Positions 55,241 to 64,000 of a stretch of 64,000 nucleotides of DNA are shown here, piece after piece (the stretch's first letter is position 1; every line of letters begins with the position of its first letter). A model generated the notes under the pieces. It made no database searches and was not told where the DNA came from. It saw only the letters and a list, made by a program, of their open reading frames with translations. The position numbers and the translations under genes were made by a program. Source of the stretch: Yimella sp. cx-51. Lineage in GTDB: Bacteria > Actinomycetota > Actinomycetes > Actinomycetales > Dermatophilaceae. Where the stretch lies: assembly GCF_017654605.1 (NCBI RefSeq), contig NZ_CP072113.1:1-64000 (forward strand), read 5' to 3'.

Positions 55241-56242
55241 ATGAACAACACGACGCGCGCAGCGCGCCTGGTCGACTCGATGTTGGACCGCAGCGTGGCC
55301 CTCGGCTACGGCAAGATCGGCTCCGCGGTGCGCCGCCAACTTCCCACCTGGCCGTGTGACCCTCAGCCCGGGGCCCTTGCTGGACAGCAGATCATCGTGA
55401 CGGGCGCATCGTCCGGCCTCGGTGAGCAGGTCGCCCACGATGTCGTCCGCCTCGGTGGCCACGCCCATCTGGTCGTGCGCGATACCGCCCGTGGTGAAGC
55501 AACTGCTGCTCGCATCCGTCAGGCCATGCCCGACGCGCAGTGCACCGTGTGGCGTTGCGATCTCAGCGACCTCGACAGCGTCGACGACTTCGTGCTCGCC
55601 TTCAGCCGTACCCACATCGTGGTCGATGCGATCGTGCACAACGCCGGCGCGATGCCGCAGACCTACACGACCTCCGCCCAGGGCTACGAACTCACCCTGG
55701 CCCTGCACGTGCTCGGACCGGTGCGCATGACCGAAGGTCTGTTGCCCGACCGTCCCACGACCGACCACATCACCCGGGTCGTTTTCGTCACATCCGGCGG
55801 CATGTACGCCCAGCGCCTACGCGATGACGACTTCGCTTATCGCACAGGCGAATACAAGCCGACTGTCGCCTACGCTCGCAGCAAGCGCGCTCAGGTCGAA
55901 CTCATCCCAGCCCTCCAGGGACGCTGGGCAACCCACGGCGCGCGGGTCTACGCCATGCACCCTGGTTGGGCCCGGACGCCCGGCGTCGAGACCTCCATGC
56001 CCGGCTTCACCAAGCTCACCGCGCCGATCCTGCGTTCACCCGCGGACGGCGCCGACACCATCACGTGGCTGCTCGCCACCCACCCCGCGCCGGCCGGAGG
56101 GGGACTCTGGCACGACCGGCGCGACCGCCCGACCAACCTGTTGGCGAGCACCGTGACGACCACACAGCAGCGCTGCCGGTTGAAGTCGTGGGTGCTGGAA
56201 CATGCCTTGGAGACCAAGCGTCCGGCGCTGCTCTCGACTTGA
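55241..56242 (+). CDS. Short-chain dehydrogenase/reductase
   Basis: 333 residues. NAD(P)-binding TGASSGLGEQ, NAGA motif VHNAGAMPQ, then a catalytic Ser in FVTSGGMY and YARSK (Tyr-x-x-x-Lys). N-terminal 40 residues and a long C-terminal extension (over 100 residues, basic) go beyond a typical 250-residue SDR, as in DHRS12-like proteins. ATG chosen over the adjacent TTG. Divergent from the B12-dependent regulator with about 112 bp between starts, so it may be light- or B12-regulated. Confidence 0.88.
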   Translation: MNNTTRAARLVDSMLDRSVALGYGKIGSAVRRQLPTWPCDPQPGALAGQQIIVTGASSGLGEQVAHDVVRLGGHAHLVVRDTARGEATAARIRQAMPDAQCTVWRCDLSDLDSVDDFVLAFSRTHIVVDAIVHNAGAMPQTYTTSAQGYELTLALHVLGPVRMTEGLLPDRPTTDHITRVVFVTSGGMYAQRLRDDDFAYRTGEYKPTVAYARSKRAQVELIPALQGRWATHGARVYAMHPGWARTPGVETSMPGFTKLTAPILRSPADGADTITWLLATHPAPAGGGLWHDRRDRPTNLLASTVTTTQQRCRLKSWVLEHALETKRPALLST

Positions 56243-56261
56243 ACCTCCGCGCCATCTGGTC

Positions 56262-56411
56262 GTTGAACCTGGCGCACCCCGCTCGTCGAGCTGTGGGCGA
56301 CACGCTCGGTCGTTCAGCTGGGCGTGACAGTGTTCCGGTCGTTGAGCGCTGGGCTCACACCGCTCGTTGAGCCGGGGAACTGACGAAGGAAGTTCCCCGC
56401 GTCGAAACGCG
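56262..56411. repeat. GTCGTTGAGC-type repeat array
   Basis: Copies of a short motif in 150 bp: GTCGTTGAAC, CTCGTCGAGC, GTCGTTCAGC, GTCGTTGAGC, CTCGTTGAGCC, followed by a hairpin GGGGAACT...AGTTCCCC and TCGAAACGCGG. The 33836-33902 repeat uses the same words. Lies between convergent genes and may be a terminator-like array. Confidence 0.6.
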
Positions 56412-56456
56412 GTGCCTTGACCGCACATCCGACCGCGAACCTTCAAGAACCTCTCG

Positions 56457-57554
56457 TCAGCGCCCGAGCCAGCCGTCTTCGACGTCGTGCGGTCGATAGT
56501 TGGTGACCTTCCACTTACTGTCGACCATGGTCACGGTCAGGACGCCTTGCCAGACGTTGTCGGTGTTGTGCTCGCCGACGTCTGTGACGCAGGTCCAGGG
56601 AGAAGCGCCGAGCGGGACGCACGTCGAGTACGTGATGTTTCTCAAGGTTTCGGTCCCGAACTGAGTCCATTGCCAAGCCTCCGCGCTGCCGTAGGTCAAC
56701 GCCCGGGCGCGGTCGTTCGCGCCGACCGCACGAAGGAAGGCGTTCGCGGTCTGCACCCGATCCAGGCTGGGTGCCTTGAGCGTGAACGGCGTTGAGGAGG
56801 CGAACCACGCCCGCTTGACCTGAACCGTTTTCGCAGGCGCGAATTCGCGGGCGACGCGGACGCTCCACTGCGGCTTGCTCTGGTCGACGACCTTGCCCCC
56901 GAGGCCGTCCTCCAGCACGGCGCGCCCGTCGGTGCACTCGTACCGACCGACGCCGTTGTCGGAGCGCTGGCGTGGGTGCGCGTGCGTCACCACTTCACAT
57001 CGGACGCCGTCGGCGAGTTCGAACGCGAGAGCCAGCGCATCCCGCGATGCGCTCGTGACCTGCACCGGGTTCGCGACCGGAAAGCGTGCAACCTTCTTGC
57101 TGAAAGCCGTGTGCAGACAAACCGCTGTGCCGTCGTTCATCGCCCAGCAAGCGCGGCGGGCGTAGGCGTTGGCGCCGCAGGTGAAGACGTCGGCTGTGAG
57201 TGAGTAGTAGGAACGCTCGCCACCCGTCGTGCACGTGTCGGCGGTCTCGTTGGTCGCGCTCCAACCGGCTGCCAGGGATCCGTCGGCGCTGCGCGGATTG
57301 AGCCGGACGATCTCGGTGGCAGGGGCAGTCATGGTGGTCGCCGAGGTTGAGGTGGTCGACGTCGTGCTGGTGGAGGAACTGCTGCTCGGCGTAGTCGTGG
57401 CGCTTGCGGTACTACCGGAGGAGGACGAGGCCGTCGGCGCTGCGGATGCAGTGGTGGTGCCGCTGCCGGACGACTTCGCGCCGTCGTCCCCGCTGCTGCA
57501 ACCCGCAACCGAAAGGCTGAGCGTCAAAAGCATCGCCGACCAGAACTTCTTCAA
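56457..57554 (-). CDS. Large lipoprotein with Ser/Thr linker, unknown function
   Basis: 365 residues. Signal KKFWSAMLLTLSLSVAGC, lipobox SVAGC (Cys at 19). A Ser/Thr/Ala linker of about 60 residues leads to two domains: about 85-240 with VFTCGANAYARRACW and TAVCLHTAFSKK (cysteine pairs), and about 265-365, an NTF2-like fold candidate (TANAFLRAVGANDRARALTYGS to VLTVTMVDSKWKVTNYRP). TTG start with AAGGGG upstream. Intact paralogue of the pseudogene at 53058-53598. The two-domain layout resembles secreted sensor or scaffold lipoproteins. Confidence 0.8.
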   Translation of the reverse strand: MKKFWSAMLLTLSLSVAGCSSGDDGAKSSGSGTTTASAAPTASSSSGSTASATTTPSSSSSTSTTSTTSTSATTMTAPATEIVRLNPRSADGSLAAGWSATNETADTCTTGGERSYYSLTADVFTCGANAYARRACWAMNDGTAVCLHTAFSKKVARFPVANPVQVTSASRDALALAFELADGVRCEVVTHAHPRQRSDNGVGRYECTDGRAVLEDGLGGKVVDQSKPQWSVRVAREFAPAKTVQVKRAWFASSTPFTLKAPSLDRVQTANAFLRAVGANDRARALTYGSAEAWQWTQFGTETLRNITYSTCVPLGASPWTCVTDVGEHNTDNVWQGVLTVTMVDSKWKVTNYRPHDVEDGWLGR

Positions 57555-57861
57555 GATCTACCCCTTGTCACGATCCGAAAGCGCCGCCCCTGTGCGACTA
57601 GTCGGAATCCTAGGCTCGACCACCGACAAGGCGCTCTGGGTCACCACGTCGACCCCGACTAGAGACCAAATCTGCGGCGCCTACTGACAAACGCGCTGGT
57701 TACAACTGCCGCGCTTGCGAACAGAGGCCGCACTTGTTGCTGGAACTGCCGCGTTTGGGCGGCCCGGTCGGGATGGCTGCATGCGGATTCCCGGTCACCC
57801 GTCACGCCCCGATCGCACCCAACCCGCGACGCAGGCGCCCTCGGAGTGGCACGATCGAGGT
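57555..57861. other. Intergenic with repeat between lipoprotein and ppk2
   Basis: 307 bp between divergent genes. It contains the repeat at 57687-57757. The rest holds the two promoters; ATCGAGG precedes the ppk2 ATG. No gene seen. Confidence 0.5.
57687..57757. repeat. Palindromic repeat family copy
   Basis: ACAAACGCGC (57687-57696), TACAACTGCCGC, GCGAACAGAGGCCGC, and AACTGCCGCGTTTG ending at 57757. Ends pair imperfectly; the inner AACTGCCGC words match the core of the 58817-58886 copy. Confidence 0.7.
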
Positions 57862-58794
57862 ATGGCGAAGAAGACCGCGAACGGCACCGTACGGATGGAC
57901 AAAGAGCTCTACGAGAAGGAGCTCGAACGTCTCCAGACCCAACTGGTGGCGATGCAGGAATGGGTGAAGGAGACCGGAGCTCGCGTCGTCATCGTCTGTG
58001 AAGGGCGCGACGCAGCTGGTAAGGGTTCGGCGATCAAGCGCATCACCCAGTACCTCAACCCCCGCGTCGCTCGGGTGGCTGCCCTGCCCGCGCCGTCCGA
58101 TCGGCAGAAGACCCAGTGGTACTTCCAGCGCTACGTCGAGCACCTTCCGGCCGCTGGCGAGATCGTGATCTTCGACCGCTCCTGGTACAACCGCGCCGGC
58201 GTCGAGCACGTGATGGGTTTCTGCACCGACGAGCAGTACGAGCGCTTCCTGATCCAGGCGCCGATCTTCGAGCAGATGCTCATCGACGACGGCATCATCC
58301 TGCGTAAGTACTGGTTCTCGGTGTCGGACGTCGAGCAGGAGGCGCGCTTCAAGTCGCGCCACAAAGACCCGATGCGCCAGTGGAAGCTCTCGCCGATGGA
58401 CCTCGAATCCATCACCCGTTGGGAGGCCTACTCGCAGGCCAAGGACCGCATGTTCTCCGCCACCGACCGTCGCCAATCCCCTTGGAACGTCGTCGAATCC
58501 GAGGACAAGCGCGCCTCCCGCATCAATGTGATCGCCGACATCCTGGAGAGCGTGCCGTGGGAGCGGGTCGAGCCGCACGTGCCGCAGGTGCCGGAGCGTC
58601 CGGCCCCGGTCGGTTACACACGTCCGCCGCGCACGTCGCAGACCTATGTGGCTGATCACGCCGCCGAGGTGAGCAAGGGCGCTGGTTCGGGGAGCGCGTC
58701 CGGCAAGTCCGCGTCGAAGGCAGCCAAGGGCACAACGACGAAGCGCACGGCCACCAAGAGCGCCGCGAAGAAGAGCGCGACCAAGAAGTCCTGA
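57862..58794 (+). CDS. ppk2: Polyphosphate kinase 2 (PPK2) with lysine-rich tail
   Basis: 310 residues. PPK2 core: Walker A EGRDAAGKGSAIKRI, PSDRQKTQWYFQRYVEHLPAAGEIVIFDRSWYNRAGVEHVMGF, KSRHKDPMRQWKLSPMD. Single-domain class I PPK2 that interconverts polyphosphate and nucleoside di-/triphosphates. The last 45 residues are Lys/Ala/Ser/Thr-rich (KTATK-, KSAAKKSATKKS-type), like histone H1 or the tails of actinobacterial DNA-associated proteins. ATG chosen at MAKKTANG; the longer frame reads through a repeat. Confidence 0.93.
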   Translation: MAKKTANGTVRMDKELYEKELERLQTQLVAMQEWVKETGARVVIVCEGRDAAGKGSAIKRITQYLNPRVARVAALPAPSDRQKTQWYFQRYVEHLPAAGEIVIFDRSWYNRAGVEHVMGFCTDEQYERFLIQAPIFEQMLIDDGIILRKYWFSVSDVEQEARFKSRHKDPMRQWKLSPMDLESITRWEAYSQAKDRMFSATDRRQSPWNVVESEDKRASRINVIADILESVPWERVEPHVPQVPERPAPVGYTRPPRTSQTYVADHAAEVSKGAGSGSASGKSASKAAKGTTTKRTATKSAAKKSATKKS

Positions 58795-58816
58795 CCGGAC
58801 GCCGACGTCCCTCAGC

Positions 58817-58886
58817 ACAAACGCGGCGGTTCTGCGCGGACGCGGTAGTTGCAACTGCCGCACCTGCGAAGAGCCGCCGCGTTTGT
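58817..58886. repeat. Palindromic repeat family, best-formed copy
   Basis: ACAAACGCGGCGG (58817-58829) pairs perfectly with CCGCCGCGTTTGT (58874-58886). Inside, GCGGTAGTTGCAACTGCCGC (58842-58861) is a nearly perfect palindrome centred on AGTTGCAACT. Then GCGAAGAG. Located between ppk2 and recC. Confidence 0.9.
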
Positions 58887-58951
58887 CGGCGGGAGGGCCG
58901 CGTCTGTGGCTTCCGCCGATCTTGTCGGCGCCGCCGTCTAAGGTGCGGAAC

Positions 58952-61900
58952 GTGGTCATCCAACTCCACCGCGCCGACGGTCCGCGACAGCTCGCGGACG
59001 AGTTCGCGAGCCTGCTCGCGGGCTCACCGGCCGATGTCTTCACCCCTGAGGTGGTCGTTGTGCCCGCGCGCGGGGTGGAGCGGTGGTTGGCGCAGCGCCT
59101 TTCACACAGTCTGGGTGCTGAGCACACGGACGACGGAGTGGCTGCTGGCCTCAAGATCCTCACGCCCGGATCGCTGATCAGTATGCTGCTTGGACGCGAC
59201 CGCGACGATCCGTGGCAACCCGACCGCTTGGTCTGGCCCACCCTCGCAGCCATCGACGAGCTCTGCGGCTCACCGGGTTTCGAAGCGATCACCCATCACC
59301 TCGGGGCCGGGCCTCCCATCACCGGCGACGCCAACGCCGAGTGGCGTCGCAAGGCTCGGCAGTCGCGCCGCTATGCAGTGGCCCGGCGGCTGGCTGCCCT
59401 CTTCGCCTCCTATGCGCGTGACCGGCCGCAGATCCTGGACGACTGGGAGGCCGGACGCTCCACGGACGGCTGCGGTGGTGCCTTGCCGACCGACCTCGCC
59501 TGGCAGCCGCCGCTCTGGCGTCGTGTCGTCGAGCTCACCCGTGCCCGGTACGACGTCGACGAATCAGTCACGCAGCGTCAACGGAGGGTGGTGCAACAGG
59601 TCGAGTCGGGTGAACTGAAACTTGACCTACCCGGGCGCCTCTCCTTCTTCGGCTACACCCGGCTCGCGGCGTCCGAGCTTGCGCTCATCCGGGCCCTTGG
59701 GCAGCAGCGCACGGTGCACATCTGGTTGCCGCATCCCTCCCCGGCGTTGTGGTCGGCGCTCGCGAGTTCACCCAGCCCAACGCACGACCGCGCGGACGAC
59801 GACTCCGCCGCCGTTGCTCACCACCCGTTGCTGGCCACGTTGGGCCGCGACGGCCGCGAACTGCAGGCGAGCCTGGCGGTGCTCGACGCCACCGATGCCA
59901 GCACATCGAGCGAAACCGGTTCAGCCACAACACGACTCGCCCTTCTGCAGCACGACATCCGGCACAACGTCCCTCCCGATCAGTCGCGGGTGATCGCTGC
60001 TGACGACCGGTCGATCCAGGTGCACGCGTGTTACGGACGCGCACGCCAGGTGGAGGTGTTGCGGGAGGTGCTCACGGGGCTGTTGGCCGACCACAAGGGT
60101 GCGCTGCAACCCCGCGACATCCTGGTGATGTGCCCCGACATCGAGTCGTTCGCGCCGCTGCTGCGGGCCACCTTCGGGCTCGGCGACACCGGTGACGACG
60201 CGTCGGTGCACCCCGGTCAGACTCTTCGGGTGCAGCTGGCCGACCGCGCGCTCGCCGCCACCAACCCGCTGGTCGATCTCGCGCATCGCCTCGTCCAGAC
60301 CGTCGCCGGGCGTATGACCGCCACCGAACTGCTCGATCTCGCGGGCCACGAATCGGTGCGCCGCAGGTTCGGTTTCGACGAGGACGCGTTGGCGCGCATC
60401 TCTCGCTGGGTTGCCGACGCGGGCGTGCGCTGGGGCTACGACGGCGCGCACCGCGGCGAGTACGGCCTGGGCGGTCTCGATGCCAACACCTGGGCCGCTG
60501 GGCTCGACCGCGTTGCTCTCGGCGTTGCTGTGGCCGACGACTCCGAGGGCTTCGCCGGTGCGCTGGTGCCGATCGACGACATCGGCAGCCGCGACATCGA
60601 GCTCGTGGGCCGCGTGCTGGAGTTCATGGATGCGATCAAGGCCGCCGCCGACGGTGTTCGGGCTGGCACACCGCGGGGTGCCCTGCCGGCCCCCGAATGG
60701 ATGGCCTGGCTCAGCGACGCGATCGACGCACTCGCAGCGGTCAAAACCGACGAGCAGTGGCAGGTGGGCCAGTTGCACCGCGAGCTCAACGCGATTGCTG
60801 ATGCCGCAGGTGATTCAGTCACGTTGCGGCTCAGCGATATTCGGGCCCTCCTTGAGCAACGGTGGGCCGCCCGTCCGGGGCGCGCCAACTTCCGCACCGG
60901 CGGCATCACGATCTGCTCGATGGTGCCGATGCGTTCGGTGCCGCACCAGGCGATCGTGGTGCTCGGCCTCGACGACGGCGTCTACCCGCGCTCGCTGATC
61001 ACCGACGGCGACGACGCATTGGCGAGGCGCCCACAGATCGGTGAGCGCGACGTCCGCAGCGAAGATCGACAATTGCTGCTCGACGCAGTGATGGCCGCGG
61101 GCCAACACTTCGTCGCGATCTACTCCGGTGCCGACGAACGCAACGGCTCCGTGCGTCCGCCGGCGGTGCCGCTTCAGGAACTCATCGCGGTCGCGGCGCG
61201 CACTGCGACCGCAGAAGGCATCGCCGAGGGCGAGGCGCACGACGATCGCTCGTTCGTCCGTCGCCACCCGTTGCAGGCCTTCGACGAGCGCAACTTCCGC
61301 GCCGACAGTCCGCTCCCGGGTGGAAGCTTCGACCGCTCGTCCCTGGAGGGAGCGGCAGCCCTCCGCCAGTTGCGGGAGACCCAGAAGGCACCCCGCCAGG
61401 TGGTGGGCGAACCGCTGACCGAAGCGCCCCATGAGCCGGTCACCGTCGAGCAGATCGTCATGTTCCTACAAAACCCAGCGCGTGAATTCCTGCGCAATCG
61501 ACTCGACGTCATGTTGCCGAGGGAGGACGACGAGGTCGACGACGGCGTGCCGATCTCCTTGGACGGTCTGGAGCAATGGGCGGTGGGCGATCGTGTGCTC
61601 ACCCAAGCCTTACGCGGCCAGCCGATCGAGCAACTGCTCGACCGTGAGGAGGTGCGCGGCAGCCTGCCACCCGGTGCATTGGCCAATGATCTTCGGGCTG
61701 ACCTGACTCGCGAGATCGGCGCGATCGCCGATGCTTCGGCGACGCTCGACAAGCTCCATCGCAGCGTCGACGTGCACCTCGACCTGTCAACTGAAAAGGA
61801 CGGCGGCACCACGCGGTTCACCGGAGTGGTGAGCGGCATCATCGGCGACGACCTCTGGATGCGCACCTACTCGCGCGTCGGCCCCAAGCAGATCGTCGCG

Positions 61901-62332
61901 GCCTGGGTCAGGCTGCTCGCGTTGACGCTCACCGAACCCGGTAGCCCACACGTGGCGCAGCTGCGGGGTAAGCGCACCAGCTTCCGGCTGCGGTCGCCCG
62001 AGCCGCAACTGGCCGAGCAGATCCTCGCCGATCTGGTGCGCACCCGCCGATCAGGATTGCGCTTCCCGATGGGCGTCCCGCCCAAAACTACGAGCTTGTT
62101 CGTCGAAAAACTCCGCCAAGCAGCCTTCCCTGAGACAGCGGTCCAATCCGCGTTCGCACTCTCGCGCACGGAATGGGAGGGCGACCGTTTCGACGGTGAG
62201 AACGCCGACCCCGCGTGGACCTTCGTGCTCGGCCGGAAGTCAGCGATTGAAGAACTCAACCGCAACAACGGTCTGTCGTACTTCGGCCCACGCATCTGGA
62301 ATCCCATCCACCAACACCTGGACGAGTCATGA
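58952..62332 (+). CDS. recC: Exodeoxyribonuclease V subunit gamma RecC
   Basis: 1126 residues, the usual RecC length. N-terminal VVIQLHRADGPRQLADEFASLL and VVVVPARGVERWLAQRLSHSLG; later PRDILVMCPDIESFAPLL, ITICSMVPMRSVPHQAIVVLGLDDGVYPR and the C-terminal nuclease-like fold (FLQNPAREFLRNRL). RecC recognises Chi and splits strands in the RecBCD helicase-nuclease that processes double-strand breaks. GTG start after AGGTGCGGAAC; earlier in-frame starts lie in the repeat. Its stop overlaps recB (ATGA). Confidence 0.94.
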   Translation: MVIQLHRADGPRQLADEFASLLAGSPADVFTPEVVVVPARGVERWLAQRLSHSLGAEHTDDGVAAGLKILTPGSLISMLLGRDRDDPWQPDRLVWPTLAAIDELCGSPGFEAITHHLGAGPPITGDANAEWRRKARQSRRYAVARRLAALFASYARDRPQILDDWEAGRSTDGCGGALPTDLAWQPPLWRRVVELTRARYDVDESVTQRQRRVVQQVESGELKLDLPGRLSFFGYTRLAASELALIRALGQQRTVHIWLPHPSPALWSALASSPSPTHDRADDDSAAVAHHPLLATLGRDGRELQASLAVLDATDASTSSETGSATTRLALLQHDIRHNVPPDQSRVIAADDRSIQVHACYGRARQVEVLREVLTGLLADHKGALQPRDILVMCPDIESFAPLLRATFGLGDTGDDASVHPGQTLRVQLADRALAATNPLVDLAHRLVQTVAGRMTATELLDLAGHESVRRRFGFDEDALARISRWVADAGVRWGYDGAHRGEYGLGGLDANTWAAGLDRVALGVAVADDSEGFAGALVPIDDIGSRDIELVGRVLEFMDAIKAAADGVRAGTPRGALPAPEWMAWLSDAIDALAAVKTDEQWQVGQLHRELNAIADAAGDSVTLRLSDIRALLEQRWAARPGRANFRTGGITICSMVPMRSVPHQAIVVLGLDDGVYPRSLITDGDDALARRPQIGERDVRSEDRQLLLDAVMAAGQHFVAIYSGADERNGSVRPPAVPLQELIAVAARTATAEGIAEGEAHDDRSFVRRHPLQAFDERNFRADSPLPGGSFDRSSLEGAAALRQLRETQKAPRQVVGEPLTEAPHEPVTVEQIVMFLQNPAREFLRNRLDVMLPREDDEVDDGVPISLDGLEQWAVGDRVLTQALRGQPIEQLLDREEVRGSLPPGALANDLRADLTREIGAIADASATLDKLHRSVDVHLDLSTEKDGGTTRFTGVVSGIIGDDLWMRTYSRVGPKQIVAAWVRLLALTLTEPGSPHVAQLRGKRTSFRLRSPEPQLAEQILADLVRTRRSGLRFPMGVPPKTTSLFVEKLRQAAFPETAVQSAFALSRTEWEGDRFDGENADPAWTFVLGRKSAIEELNRNNGLSYFGPRIWNPIHQHLDES

Positions 62333-64000
62333 CGCAGGTTCGCCTGGAGTCGTTCTCGATCACCGGGCCGCTGCCGTCGGGCACGTCCCTTATCGAGGCC
62401 AGCGCCGGCACCGGCAAGACGTGGACGGTGGCCGCGCTGGTGGTGCGTTATGTCGCCGAGGGCGTCGCCACCCTCGACCAACTGCTGATCGTCACCTTCA
62501 GTCGGGCCGCCAGCCAGGAGCTGCGCGAACGCGTGCGCACCCGGCTCGAGGAGACGGTGCTCGCGCTGGAAAGTGGCGCTGGTGACGAAGACCCGCTGGT
62601 CGTGCACCTGCGCGACTGTTCAGAGCCAGAGCTGCAGACCCGGCTCACCCGGTTGCGGCACGCGCTGACCGACTTCGACACCGCCACGATCGCCACGATC
62701 CACCAGTTCTGCCATTACGTCCTGAAGGGTCTCGGCGTCGCGGGTGACTCCGACCCGAACGCCCAGCTCGCCGAAGATCTCGACCAGCTGCGCGAGGACG
62801 TCGTCGACGACCTCTACCTCGCGGGCACGCTCGCCGACGACCCGGACGCGCCCGACTACAAGACGGCCGTCGAGGACGCCAAGATCGCGCTCGACAATCC
62901 GGACGCCGAGGTGATCCCCCGCGGTGCCACCGGCAAGGTGGGCCGCCGGGTCGACTACGTGAAGGCGGTGCGGGAGGAGTTCGCGCGCCGCAAGCTGCGG
63001 GCGTCCGTGATGTCCTACGACGACTTGCTCGAACAACTCGCCGCCGCACTCGAGGCCGATGACAGCCCGGCCCGTCGGCGCATGCGTGACCGCTGGTCGA
63101 TCGTGTTGGTGGACGAGTTCCAGGACACCGATCCCGTGCAATGGCAGGTGTTTTCGCGGGCGTTCAGCGGCGACGGCAAGACGCTCATCCTCATCGGCGA
63201 TCCGAAGCAGGCGATCTACGGCTTCCGCGGCGGCGACATCAACACCTATCTCAGCGCGGCCGACACCGCGACGCAGCGCACCTCTCTACCCACCAACTAC
63301 CGAAGTGACGCGCCGCTCGTCGATGCGCTGCAGGTGCTGATGGCGGGGGTCGAACTCTCCGACGGCATCGTCGCCCATCCGATCAGTGCGCATCAGCAGG
63401 GCCACCGACTCCAAGGCGCACCCGACAACAGCCCCGTCCGGTTGCGCACCTATCCAGAGAACGACGAGGGTCGTCAGCCCTACATCGGGCAGGCGCGCAA
63501 CGCGATCTATCCCGACGTCGCCGAGCAGATCGCTCAGCTGCTGATGTCTGAAGCGACCTTCGACGGCGAGCAGGTGCGTCCGCATCACCTCGCGGTGCTG
63601 TGTCATCAGACCAAGGATCTCCTCGGCGTCCGGGAGGAGCTGCGCTCCAGGGGCATTCCGTCGGTGTTGGTGTCGAGCGAGTCGGTGCTGCGCACGCAGG
63701 CGGCGCACTGGTGGCTGCATCTGCTTCGCGCGCTCGAGCAACCGCACGTGCCCGGGCGGGTACGCCTTGCGGCGCTCACCCCGTTCATCGGATGGTCGGC
63801 CGCGCAGCTCGACACCCGGGGCGACGACGGCACCGAAGAAGTGGCGCGTGAGGTGCGTTCGCTGCTCGGCATCTTCCACCGCGGCGGCATCGCAGGGGTG
63901 CTCGACGTCGTCCGTGGCCGGGGCCTGGCGCAGCGTTTGCTCGGCGAGGTCGGCGGCGAACGCGATCTCACTGACCTCGAGCATGTCGCGTCGCTCTTGC
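62328..64000 (+). CDS. recB: Exodeoxyribonuclease V subunit beta RecB (5' part)
   Basis: ATG overlaps recC's TGA by 4 bp. About 557 codons are present and the gene runs off the window end. UvrD/Rep-like SF1 helicase motifs: Walker A in EASAGTGKTWT, VTFSRAASQELRERV (motif Ia), VLVDEFQDTDPVQW (motif II) and GDPKQAIYGFRG (motif III). The C-terminal nuclease domain, and recD if it follows, lie outside. Provides 3'-5' helicase and nuclease functions with RecC and RecD. Confidence 0.94.

Overview
The window is the chromosomal replication-origin region of a high-GC Gram-positive actinobacterium. It carries dnaA, a DnaA-box-rich oriC, dnaN, gnd, recF, a DciA-like (DUF721) gene, gyrB, gyrA, a DUF3566 gene, tRNA-Ile(GAT), a DLW-39 gene and tRNA-Ala(TGC). 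Further on come crgA, a DUF881 gene and the fhaA-fhaB-pstP-rodA-pbpA-pknA-pknB cluster. Together these are diagnostic of Actinomycetota. RecBCD genes, the short DnaA and the gene content fit Micrococcales, perhaps a Dermacoccaceae-like lineage; that placement is inference.

Layout. 1-16.9 kb holds replication initiation, clamp, recombination and gyrase genes, all on +, with a five-gene insertion between recF and the dciA-like gene (6.5-9.5 kb). 17.0-19.8 kb is a decayed interval: two tRNAs, DLW-39, a nonsense-riddled gene, a small lipoprotein, gene remnants and a long hairpin repeat. 19.9-22.3 kb carries nei and ilvA. 22.6-27.4 kb on - is an ATP-grasp / S51-like / Fes-like esterase cassette followed by an M1 metallopeptidase gene with an in-frame amber codon. 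27.5-33.8 kb carries a repeat-rich membrane protein, marP, ppiA, rhomboid, DUF881, crgA and a TrpG/PabA amidotransferase. 34.1-43.3 kb on - is the seven-gene cell-envelope signalling operon. 43.7-46.4 kb has a DUF2207-type protein, tRNA-Leu(CAG), a frameshifted gene and an orphan. 46.6-53 kb has an acetyltransferase remnant and a LacI-regulated locus (FAD-dependent N-methyl-amino-acid oxidase, polar amino-acid ABC transporter, Gfo/Idh/MocA oxidoreductase) with two perfect 16-bp operators. 53-57.5 kb has a lipoprotein pseudogene and its intact paralogue, a secreted phospholipase A2, and a CarH/LitR-like B12 regulator divergent from an SDR. 57.8-64 kb has ppk2, recC and the 5' part of recB, which runs off the window.

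How it works together. The first block supplies initiation (DnaA, oriC), helicase loading (DciA-like), clamp, recombination and supercoiling. The kinase operon joins Ser/Thr kinases, their phosphatase and FHA readers to the elongation pair RodA/PbpA, with CrgA and DUF881 nearby as division factors. The 46-53 kb locus looks like a self-contained import and oxidation pathway for a methylated amino acid under LacI-type control.

Most notable: the uncharacterised ATP-grasp/S51/esterase cassette; a dispersed family of intergenic palindromes built on AAACGCGGC ends around an AGTTGCAACT-type core; DnaA-box clusters outside oriC; three 11-bp-phased PhoP-like heptamers upstream of marP; and at least six decaying genes.
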